Translations under genes and position numbers: made by a program
Notes under the pieces: model-generated
What the model saw: only the letters and a program-made list of their open reading frames with translations
Told to the model about the DNA's origin: nothing
The model's database searches: none
Part shown: in pieces, positions 49,264 through 60,910 of the stretch
Numbering within the stretch: the first letter of the stretch is position 1
How the letters are laid out: every line of letters starts with the position of its first letter
Assembly (NCBI GenBank): GCA_022009675.1
Contig: CP091718.1
Span: 1,240,001-1,304,000, forward strand
Direction: 5' to 3'
Origin: Oscillospiraceae bacterium
Lineage (GTDB): Bacteria; Bacillota; Clostridia; Oscillospirales; CAG-272
Length of the DNA stretch: 64,000 bases

Positions 49264-52200
49264 ATGGTAAAAGACGCATTAAAGCGGTTCCTTGCACTGG
49301 TGCTGTGCGCTCTGTTCGTGTTCGCCGTATTCCCTGTTATGGCAAGCGCGGATACAACTCTTACTACAGCGGTAAAAGACCTCGGCGTTTCATACACGGA
49401 AGGAGACTCAATCACGTGGTCTCTTGAGGGCGGAAACATTGTTGGTAGCGTAAAGGCAACCACCGGCTGCAGCACAGATGCTGCAACTACCACATTGACT
49501 CTGACTAACCAGAAAAAGACGGATGCGATTTTGTCCTTTGACTACGAGGTTTCCATCGACAACGGCACGATCACTGTGGATGGCGATGGTGTTACTGCGG
49601 GTAATAGTTTCCGGAAAACCGTAGCTGCCGGTGGCACCGTAAAGATTGAACTGACCTCATCTGCAACGGCTAATCAGATTACTAAGATTACACTGAAAAA
49701 TATTCTGCTTTATGACCCCACGGCTACTGCTAATGTGACTTTTAAGCCGGCATCCGAGGGTGGCAGTTATACGGTAGACAATGAAACAATTACCACGGAT
49801 ACTATCAAGCAGAACACTGCGGATTACGGATATACGCTGAAAGCTACGCCGGAAGTTGGCTACCGTTTTTATGGCTGGCTCAGCGATGGAGCGTTGGTTT
49901 CCAGTAATGCTGTCGCAGTTATGCATTTTGAAACAGATCAAACCATCACGGCTATGTTCGTGGATGAGACGATCCCCACGTTTGCCGTGGAAGGAACGGA
50001 GTTCTTTGATCTGAATGAAGCGGTCGCCTATGCCCAGAGCAAAAACAAAAATACCATTGTTCTGGTGGGGGACGGTACGCTGAAGGCGGGTACCTACACC
50101 ATTCCGGAAGGCATTACCCTGCTGATTCCCTTTGACGCCAAGCAGACCCTGTACACCACAGACCCCGAATATGTAAAGAATGTGGAAAGGCAGGTGGCGT
50201 TCCGAACGCTGACTCTGGCTGACGGTGCTGTGCTTCAGGTGAATGGCGCTATTAGCGTAGGCGGTAAGTGCTATACGTCATCTTCTAATCATGTATGCAA
50301 GCCTACAGGTGCCTATGGCATATTAAACTGGTGGAGGGAAGCTCCATTCATGTCAACTCCGGTGCGAACCTGTATGCATGGGGCTATATTACCGGTAATG
50401 GCAATATCTATGCCCACTCCGGTGCCAACGTGTATGAGTTCTTCCAGATTACTGACTGGCGCGGCGGTACGGCGACCGGTAATTTTAAGGACAACGAGAA
50501 AAAAGTGTTTCCTTTCTCTCAGTACTATGTCCAGAATGTGGAAGCTCCCATGACTTTTTGAGAATGGCGCTGAAGAGACGGTGCGCATTACGGTTACGGC
50601 GGGAGGAATGTCCGTTTCCAAAGAGGTTTCCTTTATGGGCGAAGCAGGTATGTTCCAACTGGCAGAGGGCAGCACTGTGACCAAGCGTTATGACCCCGCT
50701 ACTGACCGGATGATCTTTGATATGAACGGCAGCGCCAAGCTGAACGGCATCACACTACACGATCTTCCCTTAATCGGTACATTCTCTTCTGATGTTTATG
50801 TGTTGCCCATCAACAACAACATGACCATGAACGTCCACTCCGGCACCATGACCTTGAATCAGGACACAGCACTGCTGCCGGGTGTTCAGGTGATAGTTGA
50901 TGCAGGTGCTGAGCTTGCGGTGGCAGAGGGAGTGTCTCTGTACGTTTATGATGATGCGCAGTGGAGTCAGAACTATGTCTGGTCTTCGAATAGCTACGGC
51001 ATTCAGCCTGTCGCATACTCTCCCTCTGGCAAGGGTAGCCGTACTATTTCGGATGCCGTCATTGATGTGAATGGCACATTGGTTGTGAACGGCGCTGTCT
51101 ATACCACAGCAGGCGGTGCGGATATCCGCTCCAGCCAGGGAACGGGCATTGTCAGGCATAATGCAGCTCCCGGGGCTGCCGAGGTTACTTACCAAGCTTC
51201 TCAGACAAGTAGTGGCGATCCGATTTTTCTACGATATCCCCATCACCTCCGCCAAGCTGCACAACGCCGACGGCTCCTACACCGAGACGAAGACTGCCAA
51301 GGCTGGCGATGTTATCAACTATGTCAAAGGCGTATGGGGCGGCACGCCTTGCGCACATGAGAACACAGAACTTCGTAATGCCAAGGAAGCAACCTGCACC
51401 AAGCCAGGCTACACCGGCGACACCTACTGTACGGATTGCGGCGAGAAAATAGGCACCGGCACGGCTATTCCCGCCAAGGGACACACCGAGGTCATCGACC
51501 CGGCAGTGGAACCCACCTGCACGAAGACCGGACTGACCGAGGGCAAGCACTGCTCTGTCTGCCACGAGATTCTTGTTGCACAGAAAGAGATTCCCACGAA
51601 GGAACACAGCTGGAACGAGGGCGAGATCACGACTGAACCGACCTGCGAAGACAAGGGCGTAAAGACCTTTACCTGCACGGTCTGCCATACGACCAAGACA
51701 GAAGAGGTTCCCACGAAGGAACACAGCTGGAACAAGGGCGAGATCACGACCTCTCCTACCTGTGAGAATGCCGGCGTCAAGACCTACACCTGCACGGTTT
51801 GCAATGCAACCAAGACCGAAGCAATCGACGCAACTGGACATACTCCGGTTGAAGTTGCGGAACAGCCCGCTACCTGCACCGAGGCTGGTCATAAAGCCGG
51901 CAAAAAATGCTCGGTCTGCGGCGAGACTCTCTCCGGCATGGAGGAAATTCCCGCGAAGGGACACAGCTGGAACGAGGGCGAGATCACGACTTCTCCTACC
52001 TGTGAGAATGCCGGTGTCAAGACTTACACTTGTACTGTTTGCGATGCAACCAAGACCGAAGTGCTTGATGCAACCGGTCATACGCTCGTTAATATTGCTG
52101 AACAGCCTGCCACCTGCACGGAAGCCGGTCATACGGCGGGCGTCAAGTGCTCGGTCTGCGGCGCGACTCTCTCCGGCATGGAAGAGATACCCGCGCTTGG

Positions 52201-55200
52201 TCACGACTGGAGCGAATGGACTGTAACGACTTCCCCGACCTGCACGGAAAAGGGCGAAGAAAAGCGCACTTGCAAGCGTGATGGCTGCAATGCGACCGAG
52301 ACGAGAAAAATCGATGCTGCCGGTCATACTTCCGTTGAAGTTTCCGAGAAGCCCGCAACCTGCACCGAGCCCGGACACACAGCCGGCACGAAGTGCTCGG
52401 TCTGCGGCGCGACCCTCTCCGGCATGGAGGAAATACCCGCGAAGGGACACGCCGAGGTCATCGACCCTGCAGTCGAGCCCACCTGCACCACACCCGGCAA
52501 GACCGAGGGCAAGCATTGCTCCGTCTGCAACGAGGTCATCGTTGCACAGGAAGTCATCCCTGCCAAGGGACACACCGAGGTCATCGACCCGGCAGTTGAA
52601 CCCACCTGCACCGAACCCGGCAAGACCGAGGGCAAGCATTGCTCCGTCTGCCACGAGATTCTTGTTGCACAGGAAGAGGTTCCCGCGAAGGGACACGCCG
52701 TGGTCGTTGACTCGGCAGTTGAACCCACCTGCACCACACCCGGCAAGACCGAGGGCAAGCACTGCTCGGTCTGCAATGAGGTCATCGTTGCACAGGAGGT
52801 CATTCCTGCCAAGGGACACACCGAGGTCATTGACCCGGCAGTGGAACCCACCTGCACCACACCCGGTAAGACCGAGGGCAAGCATTGCTCTGTCTGTGAC
52901 AAGGTCATCGTTGCGCAGGAAGTCATCCCTGCCAAGGGGCACACCGAGGTCGTTGACCCTGCAGTCGAGCCCACCTGCACCGAGCCCGGTAAGACGGAGG
53001 GCAAGCACTGCTCCGTCTGCCACGAGATTCTTGTTGCGCAGGAAGAGGTTCCCGCGAAGGGACACACCGAGGTCATCGACCCGGCAATCGCCGCCACCTG
53101 CACCACACCCGGCAAGACAGAGGGCAAGCACTGCTCCGTCTGCCACGAGATTCTTGTTGCACAGCAGGAAATTTCCGCGAAGGGACACACCGAGGTCATC
53201 GACCCGGCAGTGGAACCCACCTGCACCGAACCCGGCAAGACCGAGGGCAAACATTGCTCGGTCTGCAATGAGGTTCTTGTGGCACAAACAGAGATTCCCG
53301 CGAAGGGACACAGCTGGAACGAGGGCGTGATTACGACCGCACCGACCTGCAAAGACAAGGGCGTAAAGACCTTTACCTGCACGGTCTGCCATACGACCAA
53401 AACAGAAGAGGTTCCCGCGAAGGGACACACCGAGGTCATTGACCCGGCAGTTGAACCCACCTGCACCACACCCGGCAAGACCGCGGGCAAGCACTGCTCC
53501 GTCTGCCGCGAGATTCTTGTTGCACAGGAAGTTATCCCTGCCAAGGGGCATACGGAAGTAATCGACGAAGCTGTTGCAGCTACCTGCACCGAGCCCGGTA
53601 AGACCGAAGGCAAGCACTGCTCTGTCTGTAACAAGGTGCTGGTCGAGCAGACGGAGGTTCCCGCGAAGGGGCACACTGAGGTCATCGACCCGGCAGTCGA
53701 ACCTACCTGCACCGAACCCGGCAAGACCGAGGGCAAACATTGCTCGGTTTGCAATGAAGTGCTTGTAGCACAGGAAGAGATTCCTGCTAAGGGGCATACG
53801 GAAGTAATCGACAAAGCTGTTGCGGCCACCTGCACCGAACCCGGCAAGACCGAGGGCAAGCATTGCTCCGTCTGCAACGAGATTCTTGTTGCACAGCAGG
53901 AAATTCCCGCAACGGGGCACAAGGAGGAGATCCGTAACGCGGTCGAGCCTACGCTCACAACGCCCGGCTACTCCGGTGACAAATACTGCTCTGTCTGCAA
54001 GGAACTGATCGAGAAGGGCTCGGCGATTCCCAAGACCGGAGTCACTATCACTTGGAAGAACGAGAATGGTAGTGTCCTGGGCACTGATACGATTCTTAAG
54101 GGATCCGTTCCCCAATATACCGGCGAGGATCCGAAGAAGAACGAGAATAAGCACTACAGTTACGAGTTCAAGGGTTGGGATAAGGAGCTTGCAGCCGTAA
54201 GCGAAGATACCGTCTATACCGCGCAGTTCACTTCGGTCGGCAAGAACGGTCTGTGCCAGGAAGACAACGGCACGTATTGGTTGGAAAACGGTCGGCATGT
54301 ACGGGACAAGGGTCTTACACAGGTGAAGGATGCGAACGGTCACAATCTGTACTACTAGTTTGATGTGGACGGCAAGGCTGTGAAGAATGTGTTGCCGGAT
54401 GGCGGTAAGGACTTCTGGATCCCTGCGGAAAAGACCAACGGGTTGTTGCCTGAGTGGGGGTACTACTTCGATGAAAACGGCGTGATTCCCCATGACGAGC
54501 AGTTCCAGAACGGCATTGTCGAGGAAGGCGGCGTCAAGTACTACTACATCGACGGTATCCGTGTTCACATGGGTATGTTCAAACTTGATGGCAGTTTCTA
54601 TTACGCCAAGTCGGATGGTGCGCTGATCGTCAACCGGACCTACTATTGCGAACGGATGAGCGACAGCGGCCTCCCGGAGGGTACGTATAGCTTTGATGCA
54701 GACGGAAAGCTCAAGAACGGTATCGTTGCAGAGAACGACAGTCTGTACTACTACCTGAACGGTGCACTGCATTATGCCGGTCTGATTGAGATTGACGGCA
54801 GCTACTACTATGTCAGGACGAGCGGCGAGGTGGTTCACGGCCGCAGCCACTGGATCACCAAGACCAACGGTCTGATGAGTGAGCGGAGTTATCAGTTTGC
54901 CGAGGACGGCAGGATGATTGATCCCGAAATCAAGGATACCGGCAAGGACGGCATCGTGCAAGAGAACGATAGCCTGTACTACTACAGGGATGGCGTTCGC
55001 TATTATGCCGGTCTGATCGAGATCGACGGCAGCTATTACTACGTCAGGACGAATGGCGAGGTGGTTCATGGTCGTAGCTATTGGATCACCAAGACCAACG
55101 GTCTGATGGGTGAGCGGAGCTATCAGTTTGCCGAGGACGGCAAGATGATTAACCCCGAAATCAAGGATACCAGCAAGGACGGCATCGTGCAAGAGGACGG

Positions 55201-55390
55201 TAGCCTGTACTACTACAGGGACGGCGTTCGCTACTATGCCGGTCTGATCGAGATCGACGGCAGCTATTACTACGTCAGGACGAGCGGCGAGGTGGTTCAC
55301 GGTCGCAACTACTGGATCACCAAGACCAACGGACTGATGCCGGAGAAGAGCTATACCTTTGATGACAATGGAAGAATGACTGTTGATTGA
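49264..55390 (+). CDS. Giant Cys/His-repeat surface protein (frameshifted, in-frame TAG)
   Basis: About 2042 residues. The signal peptide is MVKDALKRFLALVLCALFVF followed by AVFPVMASA. The N-terminal domain has no recognised family; a region with YGWLSDGALVSS and TIVLVGDGTLKAGTYTIPEG resembles beta-helix or InlB-type repeats. Indels near 50317, 50557 and 51222 split the N-terminal half. From about 51355 to 54040 lie 22 tandem modules of about 41 residues with C-x10-C-x2-C-x14-H. The C-terminus is the same Tyr-rich repeat domain as in the previous giant protein. A TAG at 54356-54358 stands where the paralogue has TAC (HNLYYYFD), with no change of frame. The ATG at 49264 lies eight bases after AGGAGG. 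Confidence 0.78.
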
Positions 55391-55415
55391 TATCGTAATC
55401 TGATGCGTCGTTCCT

Positions 55416-55447
55416 GCGCCGAGGGGGAAAAGTATCTCCCTCGGTGC
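55416..55447 (+). other. Intergenic hairpin
   Basis: GCGCCGAGGG and CCCTCGGTGC form an imperfect stem between the second giant protein gene and the GT4 gene. No T run follows. Confidence 0.5.
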
Positions 55448-55475
55448 GGGGCGATGCCTGATAGGAAGTGAATTC

Positions 55476-56698
55476 GTGAAGGTTCTGCAAATCAACAGTG
55501 TGTATGGCGTTGGAAGTACCGGAAAAATAACGCAAGCGCTGCACACCGCGCTGCTTGCAGATGGCGCTGATTCTATTGTCCTGTATGGGCGCGGACCGGA
55601 TGCGGATGCGCCTGGTGTCTACCGCCTTTGCCGTAATTTGTATGGAAGGGCGAACAGCCTGCTCTCGCGGCTCACCGGGCTCAGATACGGTGGCTGCAAC
55701 CTTGCGACGGGCAAAGCCTTTCGCATTCTTTCAAAAGAACAGCCGGATGTGGTGCATCTGCAATGCATCAACGGCAATTTCATAAATATTTACAGACTGA
55801 TTTCCTGGTTGAAGGAGCATCAGATCCCTACTGTTGTAACGTTGCATGCGGAATTCATGTATACAGCCAACTGTTCCCACGCCTTTGACTGTGAACGCTG
55901 GAAGAGCGGCTGTGGCAGGTGTCCACGACAGTATGCGGCAAGTAAAAGCCTGCTGTTTGATCGCACACATGCGAGTTTCCTCAGAATGCAGCGTGCTTTT
56001 TCCGGATTTGATACCAACCTGCGCATCGTATCTGTTTCGCCTTGGCTGATGGAACGTGCCAAAAGCTCCCCGATTTTTGCTGACAATAGCCATTGTGTCA
56101 TTCTGAACGGTATTGATACCGAGATCTTCCGCCCATGCAGAGCAGAAGATCTGAAGGAACTGCACAATGTTTCTCATAAAAGGGTAATCTTCCATGCCAC
56201 TGCCATGTTCAGCGATGAAAAAGGAAGATCCCAAAGGCGGCTGGTATGTGTTGCGGCTCGCGGAAGAAATGCCGGACGCCGTTTTTCGTTGTGGCTGGGA
56301 AGCACCGGCTGCACGGTAGTCTTCCCGCAAATGTTATCCTGCTGGGAGAGATCCGCGACCAGTTGCTTCTCGCACGCTATTATAGCCTTGCCGATTTGAC
56401 GGTACTGACAAGCAAGCGTGAAACTTTCTCTTTGATTTGCGCGGAGAGCCTTTGTTGCGGAACTCCGGTGGCTGGCTTCTGTGCCGGTGCGCCGGAACAG
56501 ATATCCATCCCGCAGTACAGCTGCTTTGTTCCGAACGGTGATCTGAATGCCTTACGGGAATGCATCGGGCAGATGCTTGCGATCCCGTATGACGGGCGGC
56601 AGATTGCGCAGGCGGCGCATAAGCTCTATGCAAAAGAGACTATGATTCATAAATACAAGGCACTCTATCAGGAGGTTCTATGCGGCGAGCAAAGATAG
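55476..56698 (+). CDS. GT4-family glycosyltransferase (frameshifted)
   Basis: About 407 residues. It starts at a GTG after ATAGGAAG: KVLQINSVYGVGSTGKITQA, a GT4 start with the glycine loop. VVHLQCINGNFINIYRLISWL and VVTLHAEFMYTANCSHAFDCERWKSGCGRCP (a four-Cys insert common in this subgroup) follow. An indel near 56235 shifts the frame before GGWYVLRLAEEMPDAVFVVAGK. The donor-binding Glu block is SKRETFSLICAESLCCGTPVAGF. The enzyme probably adds a sugar to the capsule repeat unit. Confidence 0.88.
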
Positions 56699-57897
56699 TG
56701 CTGTTGCGCCTGGATTATCTGCTCGGAACGGCAATCATTATCTGTCAGATACTATATATACGTCAAATGGTAAGCATTCTCTTCTATCTCAGCTTTTTGG
56801 TTTCTATCGCACTGTGGATTTGCACAACGACAGAATCATTGGACGGGCTGGATCGTTTGACTATCGCAATTATCATGCTGGCGCTTATCCATGTTGCCAT
56901 CAACGCAGCCATTACCGATGCGGTTTTTTTCTTTTGAGTACCTGAAGAAATACATCATGTTTTTGCTGCAGCATGGTTTTTTTCTTTCGGCAATCCGGCG
57001 AATTTCGTTGGATCGGGGGGACATTTCGTTTTCTGGAGGTTCTTTTTTTCTCATTGTCGGGATCTTCATGCTGTTCATGTTTTTTTCTTTCGAAATCAGC
57101 AGATGCACCTGCTCAATGGCAGATATACACGTTACCTTACCTTCCGCTTTAACAATCCGAATCTGACAGCACTGTTTCTTGCCTGTATGACGATGTTCCT
57201 TGAGGTTGCCGCTTTTCAGGAAAGACGCATTCCCATGAAAATACTGCTGTATGCTGTGGCTGCCGCCGAGCTTGTGTTTCTTTTTCTGACAAAGTCCAGA
57301 AATGCGCTTTTGGCAGTAGGCCTTTTCACAATTGTTGCGATTGGGTTTCTTCTGCGAAGGAGGCGTATCGCTTTTCGGAATGGTGTACTTGGACTGGTAG
57401 CAGTTTTTCCCATCCTGTTCGCGATTGCGTACCTGTTTTTTATCGACAACGCCGACTCTGTGAAGCTGCTTTCCTTCTTTGCCGGTGAGGGAAAGCTATT
57501 GAATTCCAGAAGTAAAGTCTGGAAAGTCGCCTTTCAGGCATTTGAGTCCTCCCCTGTATTCGGAGCCTACTATCAGATTAGCGGCGGAACCGGGCTGTCC
57601 CAGATGCACAACACCCACGTGGATATTTTGACTTCCTACGGGTTGTCCGTTCTGGTTTTGGTATGCGTATACCTTTATTTGCTCATGAGGGACAGTCAAA
57701 TGAAAGTAAAGCCTTCGGCGTCAAGCACCCCCTTGCTCGGCTTCATTTGCGCACTTTTTCCTCGGAGTCGGCGAGGCGGCATTGTTTTCCGGCGGATTGA
57801 GTGTATATCTTTTTCTTCGGAATTTTTCCTGGCGATGACAGATAAAGGCGAAGAAACAGACGAAGAACGAAGAACGGAGGCTCCCCCGTGCGCGTAG
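56680..57897 (+). CDS. O-antigen polymerase/ligase-like membrane protein, Wzy/WaaL type (frameshifted)
   Basis: About 405 residues with many hydrophobic helices (LLGTAIIICQILYI; ILFYLSFLVSIALWI; AVAAAELVFLFLTKSRNALL). Indels near 56930, 57100 and 57765 break it. The stretch NSRSKVWKVAFQAFESSPVFGAY ... LSQMHNTHVDILTSYGLS is the extracellular-loop signature of O-antigen ligase/polymerase proteins, with Arg and His-Asn residues. It would polymerise or ligate lipid-linked glycan repeat units. AGGAGG precedes the ATG, which overlaps the end of the GT4 gene by 19 bases. Confidence 0.78.
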
Positions 57898-59035
57898 CTT
57901 TTTCTCAGTAACTACTTCAATCACCACCAGAAACCTGTGTCTGACGCTTTGATGTCCGGCACTGCGCAGTATACCTTTATTTCCACGCAGAAATTGGATG
58001 TCGAGCGCAAGGCTCTTGGATGGACCTCAGATACAGATGTCCCTTATGTCTGCACCGCAGACGGGACGGCGGAGTATGCTGTTCTGCGTCAAAGTGACGT
58101 GGTCATTGTCGGCTCTGCGCCCGAAGCGCTGGCGCAATGGGCGGCCCGGAGGTGCAAACTGTTCTTCCGTTATTCCGAGCGTCCGCTGAAGGACGGGAAT
58201 CCGCCGGCAAAGTTCCTGCCGCGCTTCCTCAAATGGCATTATTACAATCCGCCGTGGCGGAAGACCTATATGCTCTGCGCCAGTGCTTTTACGGCGGGAG
58301 ATTACGCGAAATTCGGGCTTTTTCGCGGGCGATGCTATAAATGGGGCTATTTCCCGGAGACGGTACGGTATCCGGATGTGAACGCGCTGATCGACCGCAA
58401 GGAAAAGGCGACCATCCTGTGGTGCGGACGCTATCTGGACTGGAAGCACCCGGATGATGTGATTGAGGTCGCAAGACGGCTCCGGGACGCGGGCTGCTGC
58501 TTCCGGATCGAGATGATCGGCTCCGGCGAAATGGAGCCGCGGCTCAGGCAGTTGGCGTCGGAAGCGGGGCTTTTGGATACAAACATACAGTTCCTCGGTG
58601 CCATGTCCCCGGAGGATGTGCGCCGACACATGGAAAAAGGCGGGCATCTACCTGTTTACCAGTGACCGGCAGGAGGGCTGGGGTGCTGTTCTGAACGAAG
58701 CTATGAACAGCGGCTGTGCGGTCGTTGCCGGCGATGCGGCAGGGGCAACGCCCTTCCTTGTACAGGACGGCACAAACGGAAGCGTGTATCATAGCGGCGA
58801 TGTGCAGGAGTTGTACGAAAAGGTGCGGCGGTTGCTGGATGATCCGTCCACGCAACGCGAATTCGGATCAGCCGCCTACCGGACCATCACCGGGCTATGG
58901 AATGCGGAGACTGCCGCGGAGCGCTTTTTGCAGCTGTCGCAGGCACTGCTGGACGGGCGTGACGCGACAAAGCTGTTTGCAGACGGTCCCTGCAGCCCGG
59001 CGAGCCTGTTGCGGGAAGATTGGTACAGGAAATGA
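57888..59035 (+). CDS. GT4-family glycosyltransferase, second copy (frameshifted)
   Basis: About 382 residues. The GTG at 57888 follows CGGAGG; after correction of an indel near 57905 it reads VRVAFFSNYFNHHQKPVSDAL. ILWCGRYLDWKHPDDVIEVARRL begins the C-terminal Rossmann domain. An indel near 58640 shifts the frame before GIYLFTSDRQEGWGAVLNEAMNSGCAVVAGDAAGATPFLV, which contains the Glu-x7-Glu-type donor site. The start overlaps the upstream gene and the stop overlaps the next start (ATGA). Confidence 0.88.
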
Positions 59036-59556
59036 AACTGAGATCTATCAAAAAAACGGATTGTGCTCCACATGGTCAACCATACTTTGGCAGGGACGCG
59101 TTTCTTTGCCGCCAAAAGGCGCCTTCTGCGCTCCATCGGCTATGAGATCGGCGACAATACCAAGATCGTCGGGCCCATTCATAACACCGGAACGCTCTGC
59201 ATCGGCGCGGATTGCTGGGTCGGATGCAACCTGACAGTCTCCGGAAACGGGACGGTCACGATCGGCGACAACTGTGACATTGCCCCGGACGTCACCTTTC
59301 TGACAGGCGGACACCGGATCGGGAGTCACGCCCGGCGCGCGGGCGAGGGGAGACATACCGCATTTCCGTAGGCAACGGTGTCTGGATCGGCGCGCACGCG
59401 ACTGTTTTGAACAATACCGGCATCGGGGACGGAAGCGTCATTGCCGCCTGCGCCTGCGTTCGCAGGGACGTGCCGGCAGACACGATGGTCGCCGGCGTCC
59501 CTGCCAGAGTGATAAAGGAGCTTGAGGATCTTGCTACAGACGCTCAGAAAGAATAA
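59032..59556 (+). CDS. Hexapeptide-repeat O-acetyltransferase (frameshifted)
   Basis: About 175 residues. The corrected N-terminus is MKLRSIKKRIVLHMVNHTLA, followed by left-handed beta-helix repeats: NTKIVGPIHNTGTLCIGADCWVGCNLTVSGNG, IGDNCDIAPDVTFLTGGHRIG (catalytic His), then beyond an indel near 59345 GNGVWIGAHATVLNNTGIGDGSVIAACACVRRDVPADTMVAGVPARV. Another indel lies in the A run near 59058. It overlaps the upstream GT4 gene (ATGA) and the start of the flippase gene. It probably acetylates a capsule sugar. Confidence 0.85.
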
Positions 59557-60832
59557 AGTCGTCAAAAACGCGGGCTGGATTATAGCCGGCAAGGTGGCAA
59601 ACAAACTGCTGGCTTTTGTGGTCGGTGTTTTTGCGGCGCGCTACCTGGGACCGGGCAATTACGGTCTGATCAATTACGCGGCGGCGTATGCGACCTTTTT
59701 GCCTCCCTCTGCACGCTTGGCATCAACAGCATCCTCGTCAAAAAAACTTCGTGGATCATCCGGAGCAGGAAGGCGAAACAATCGGAACAACCCTGCTTCT
59801 GCGGGCTGTTTCCAGCCTGTTCTCGGCTTTGGCTATCGTCGGCATCGTAAGCGTTGTGGACAAGGGGGAGCCGCTGACCGTTGCGGTCGTGGCACTGTAC
59901 AGCATCGGACTTGTCTTCCAGGTATTTGATACGCTGAATTATTGGTTCCAGTCCCGGCTTCAGTCCAAATATTCTGCCATTGCCGAGCTGGTGTCGTATG
60001 CGGCGATGTCCGCGTACAAGATTATTCTGCTGGCGCTCGGAAAAAGCGTGGAGTGGTTCGCCGTTGCAAGCGCGCTGGATTACATCGTGCTGGCGGTATT
60101 TTTGCTGATTGCCTATTTCCGGAACGGCGGGGTGCGGTTTTGTTGCTCCTTGAAAAAGGCAAGGGAACTCCTGCAAAGCAGTTACAGCTTCATTATCGCC
60201 GGTCTGATGGTGTCTGTTTACGCCTGCACGGACAAGCTGATGCTCAAGCAGATGCTCGGGGCTGATGCCGTCGGGCACTATTCTCTTGCCTCAACGGTCA
60301 GCGTTTCGTGGGCTTTTTACTCTCGGCGGTCATTGATTCGCTTTACCCCGAGATCGTGCAGAGCTTCCGGAAGGATCGCCTGCGCTACGAAAGGAAGAAC
60401 CGACAGCTCTACGCAATCGTTATATATGCATCCCTGTTCGTATCCGCTCTGATATGCCTTATTGCAAAGCCCTTTGTTGTGACTCTGTACGGGGAGAAAT
60501 ACCTGGCGGCTGTCATGCCGTTGCGCATTGTGGTCTGGTACACGGCGTTCTCCTATCTCGGCGTTGCCAGAAACGCATGGATGGTGTGCGAGAATCAGCA
60601 GAAGTATCTCAAGTATCTGTACATCAGCGCCGCCGCGCTCAACGTTGTGCTGAACCTTGCCCTGATCCCCCTGTGGGGCGCGTCCGGGGCTGCCGCGGCA
60701 TCCCTGATTACGCAGGCATCCACCACGATCCTGCTTCCGGCGCTGATCCGCCCACTGCGTCCGAACGCAAAACTGATGCTGGATGCCGTTCTCTTGCGCG
60801 GCGTACTGCCGGGGAAAGCAAGGGAACGCTGA
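59531..60832 (+). CDS. Wzx-type polysaccharide flippase (frameshifted)
   Basis: About 433 residues of the MATE/polysaccharide-transporter superfamily. LQTLRKNKVVKNAGWIIAGK begins the first helix, then GVFAARYLGPGNYGLINYA, the family signature. Indels near 59700 and 60310 break the frame. LNYWFQSRLQSKYSAIAEL, YSFIIAGLMVSVYACTDKLMLKQMLG and VARNAWMVCENQQKYLKYLYISAAALNVVLNLALIPLWGASGAAAASLI are typical. The start is TTG at 59531 (or TTG 59522), following AAAGGAG inside the end of the acetyltransferase gene. It would flip lipid-linked repeat units to the outer face. Confidence 0.86.
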
Positions 60833-60910
60833 CCGGGGCAGCGGCACCGCTTCGGCGCCCGCAAGCAACCGGCGTTTTCAAAAAATAATCACACAGAGGA
60901 GTAAGACCAG

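Noticed and set aside
46155..54040. Regular 123-bp repeats considered as a CRISPR array
   Set aside because: They lie in frame in coding sequence, have no unique spacers and encode Cys/His protein modules; no cas genes are present.
51185..55546. A very long open frame (about 1450 residues) on the minus strand opposite the Cys/His repeats
   Set aside because: It mirrors the repetitive codons of the plus-strand repeats, has Gly/Leu/Asp repeats with no family pattern, and no ribosome site or promoter. The plus strand has a signal peptide and conserved domains.
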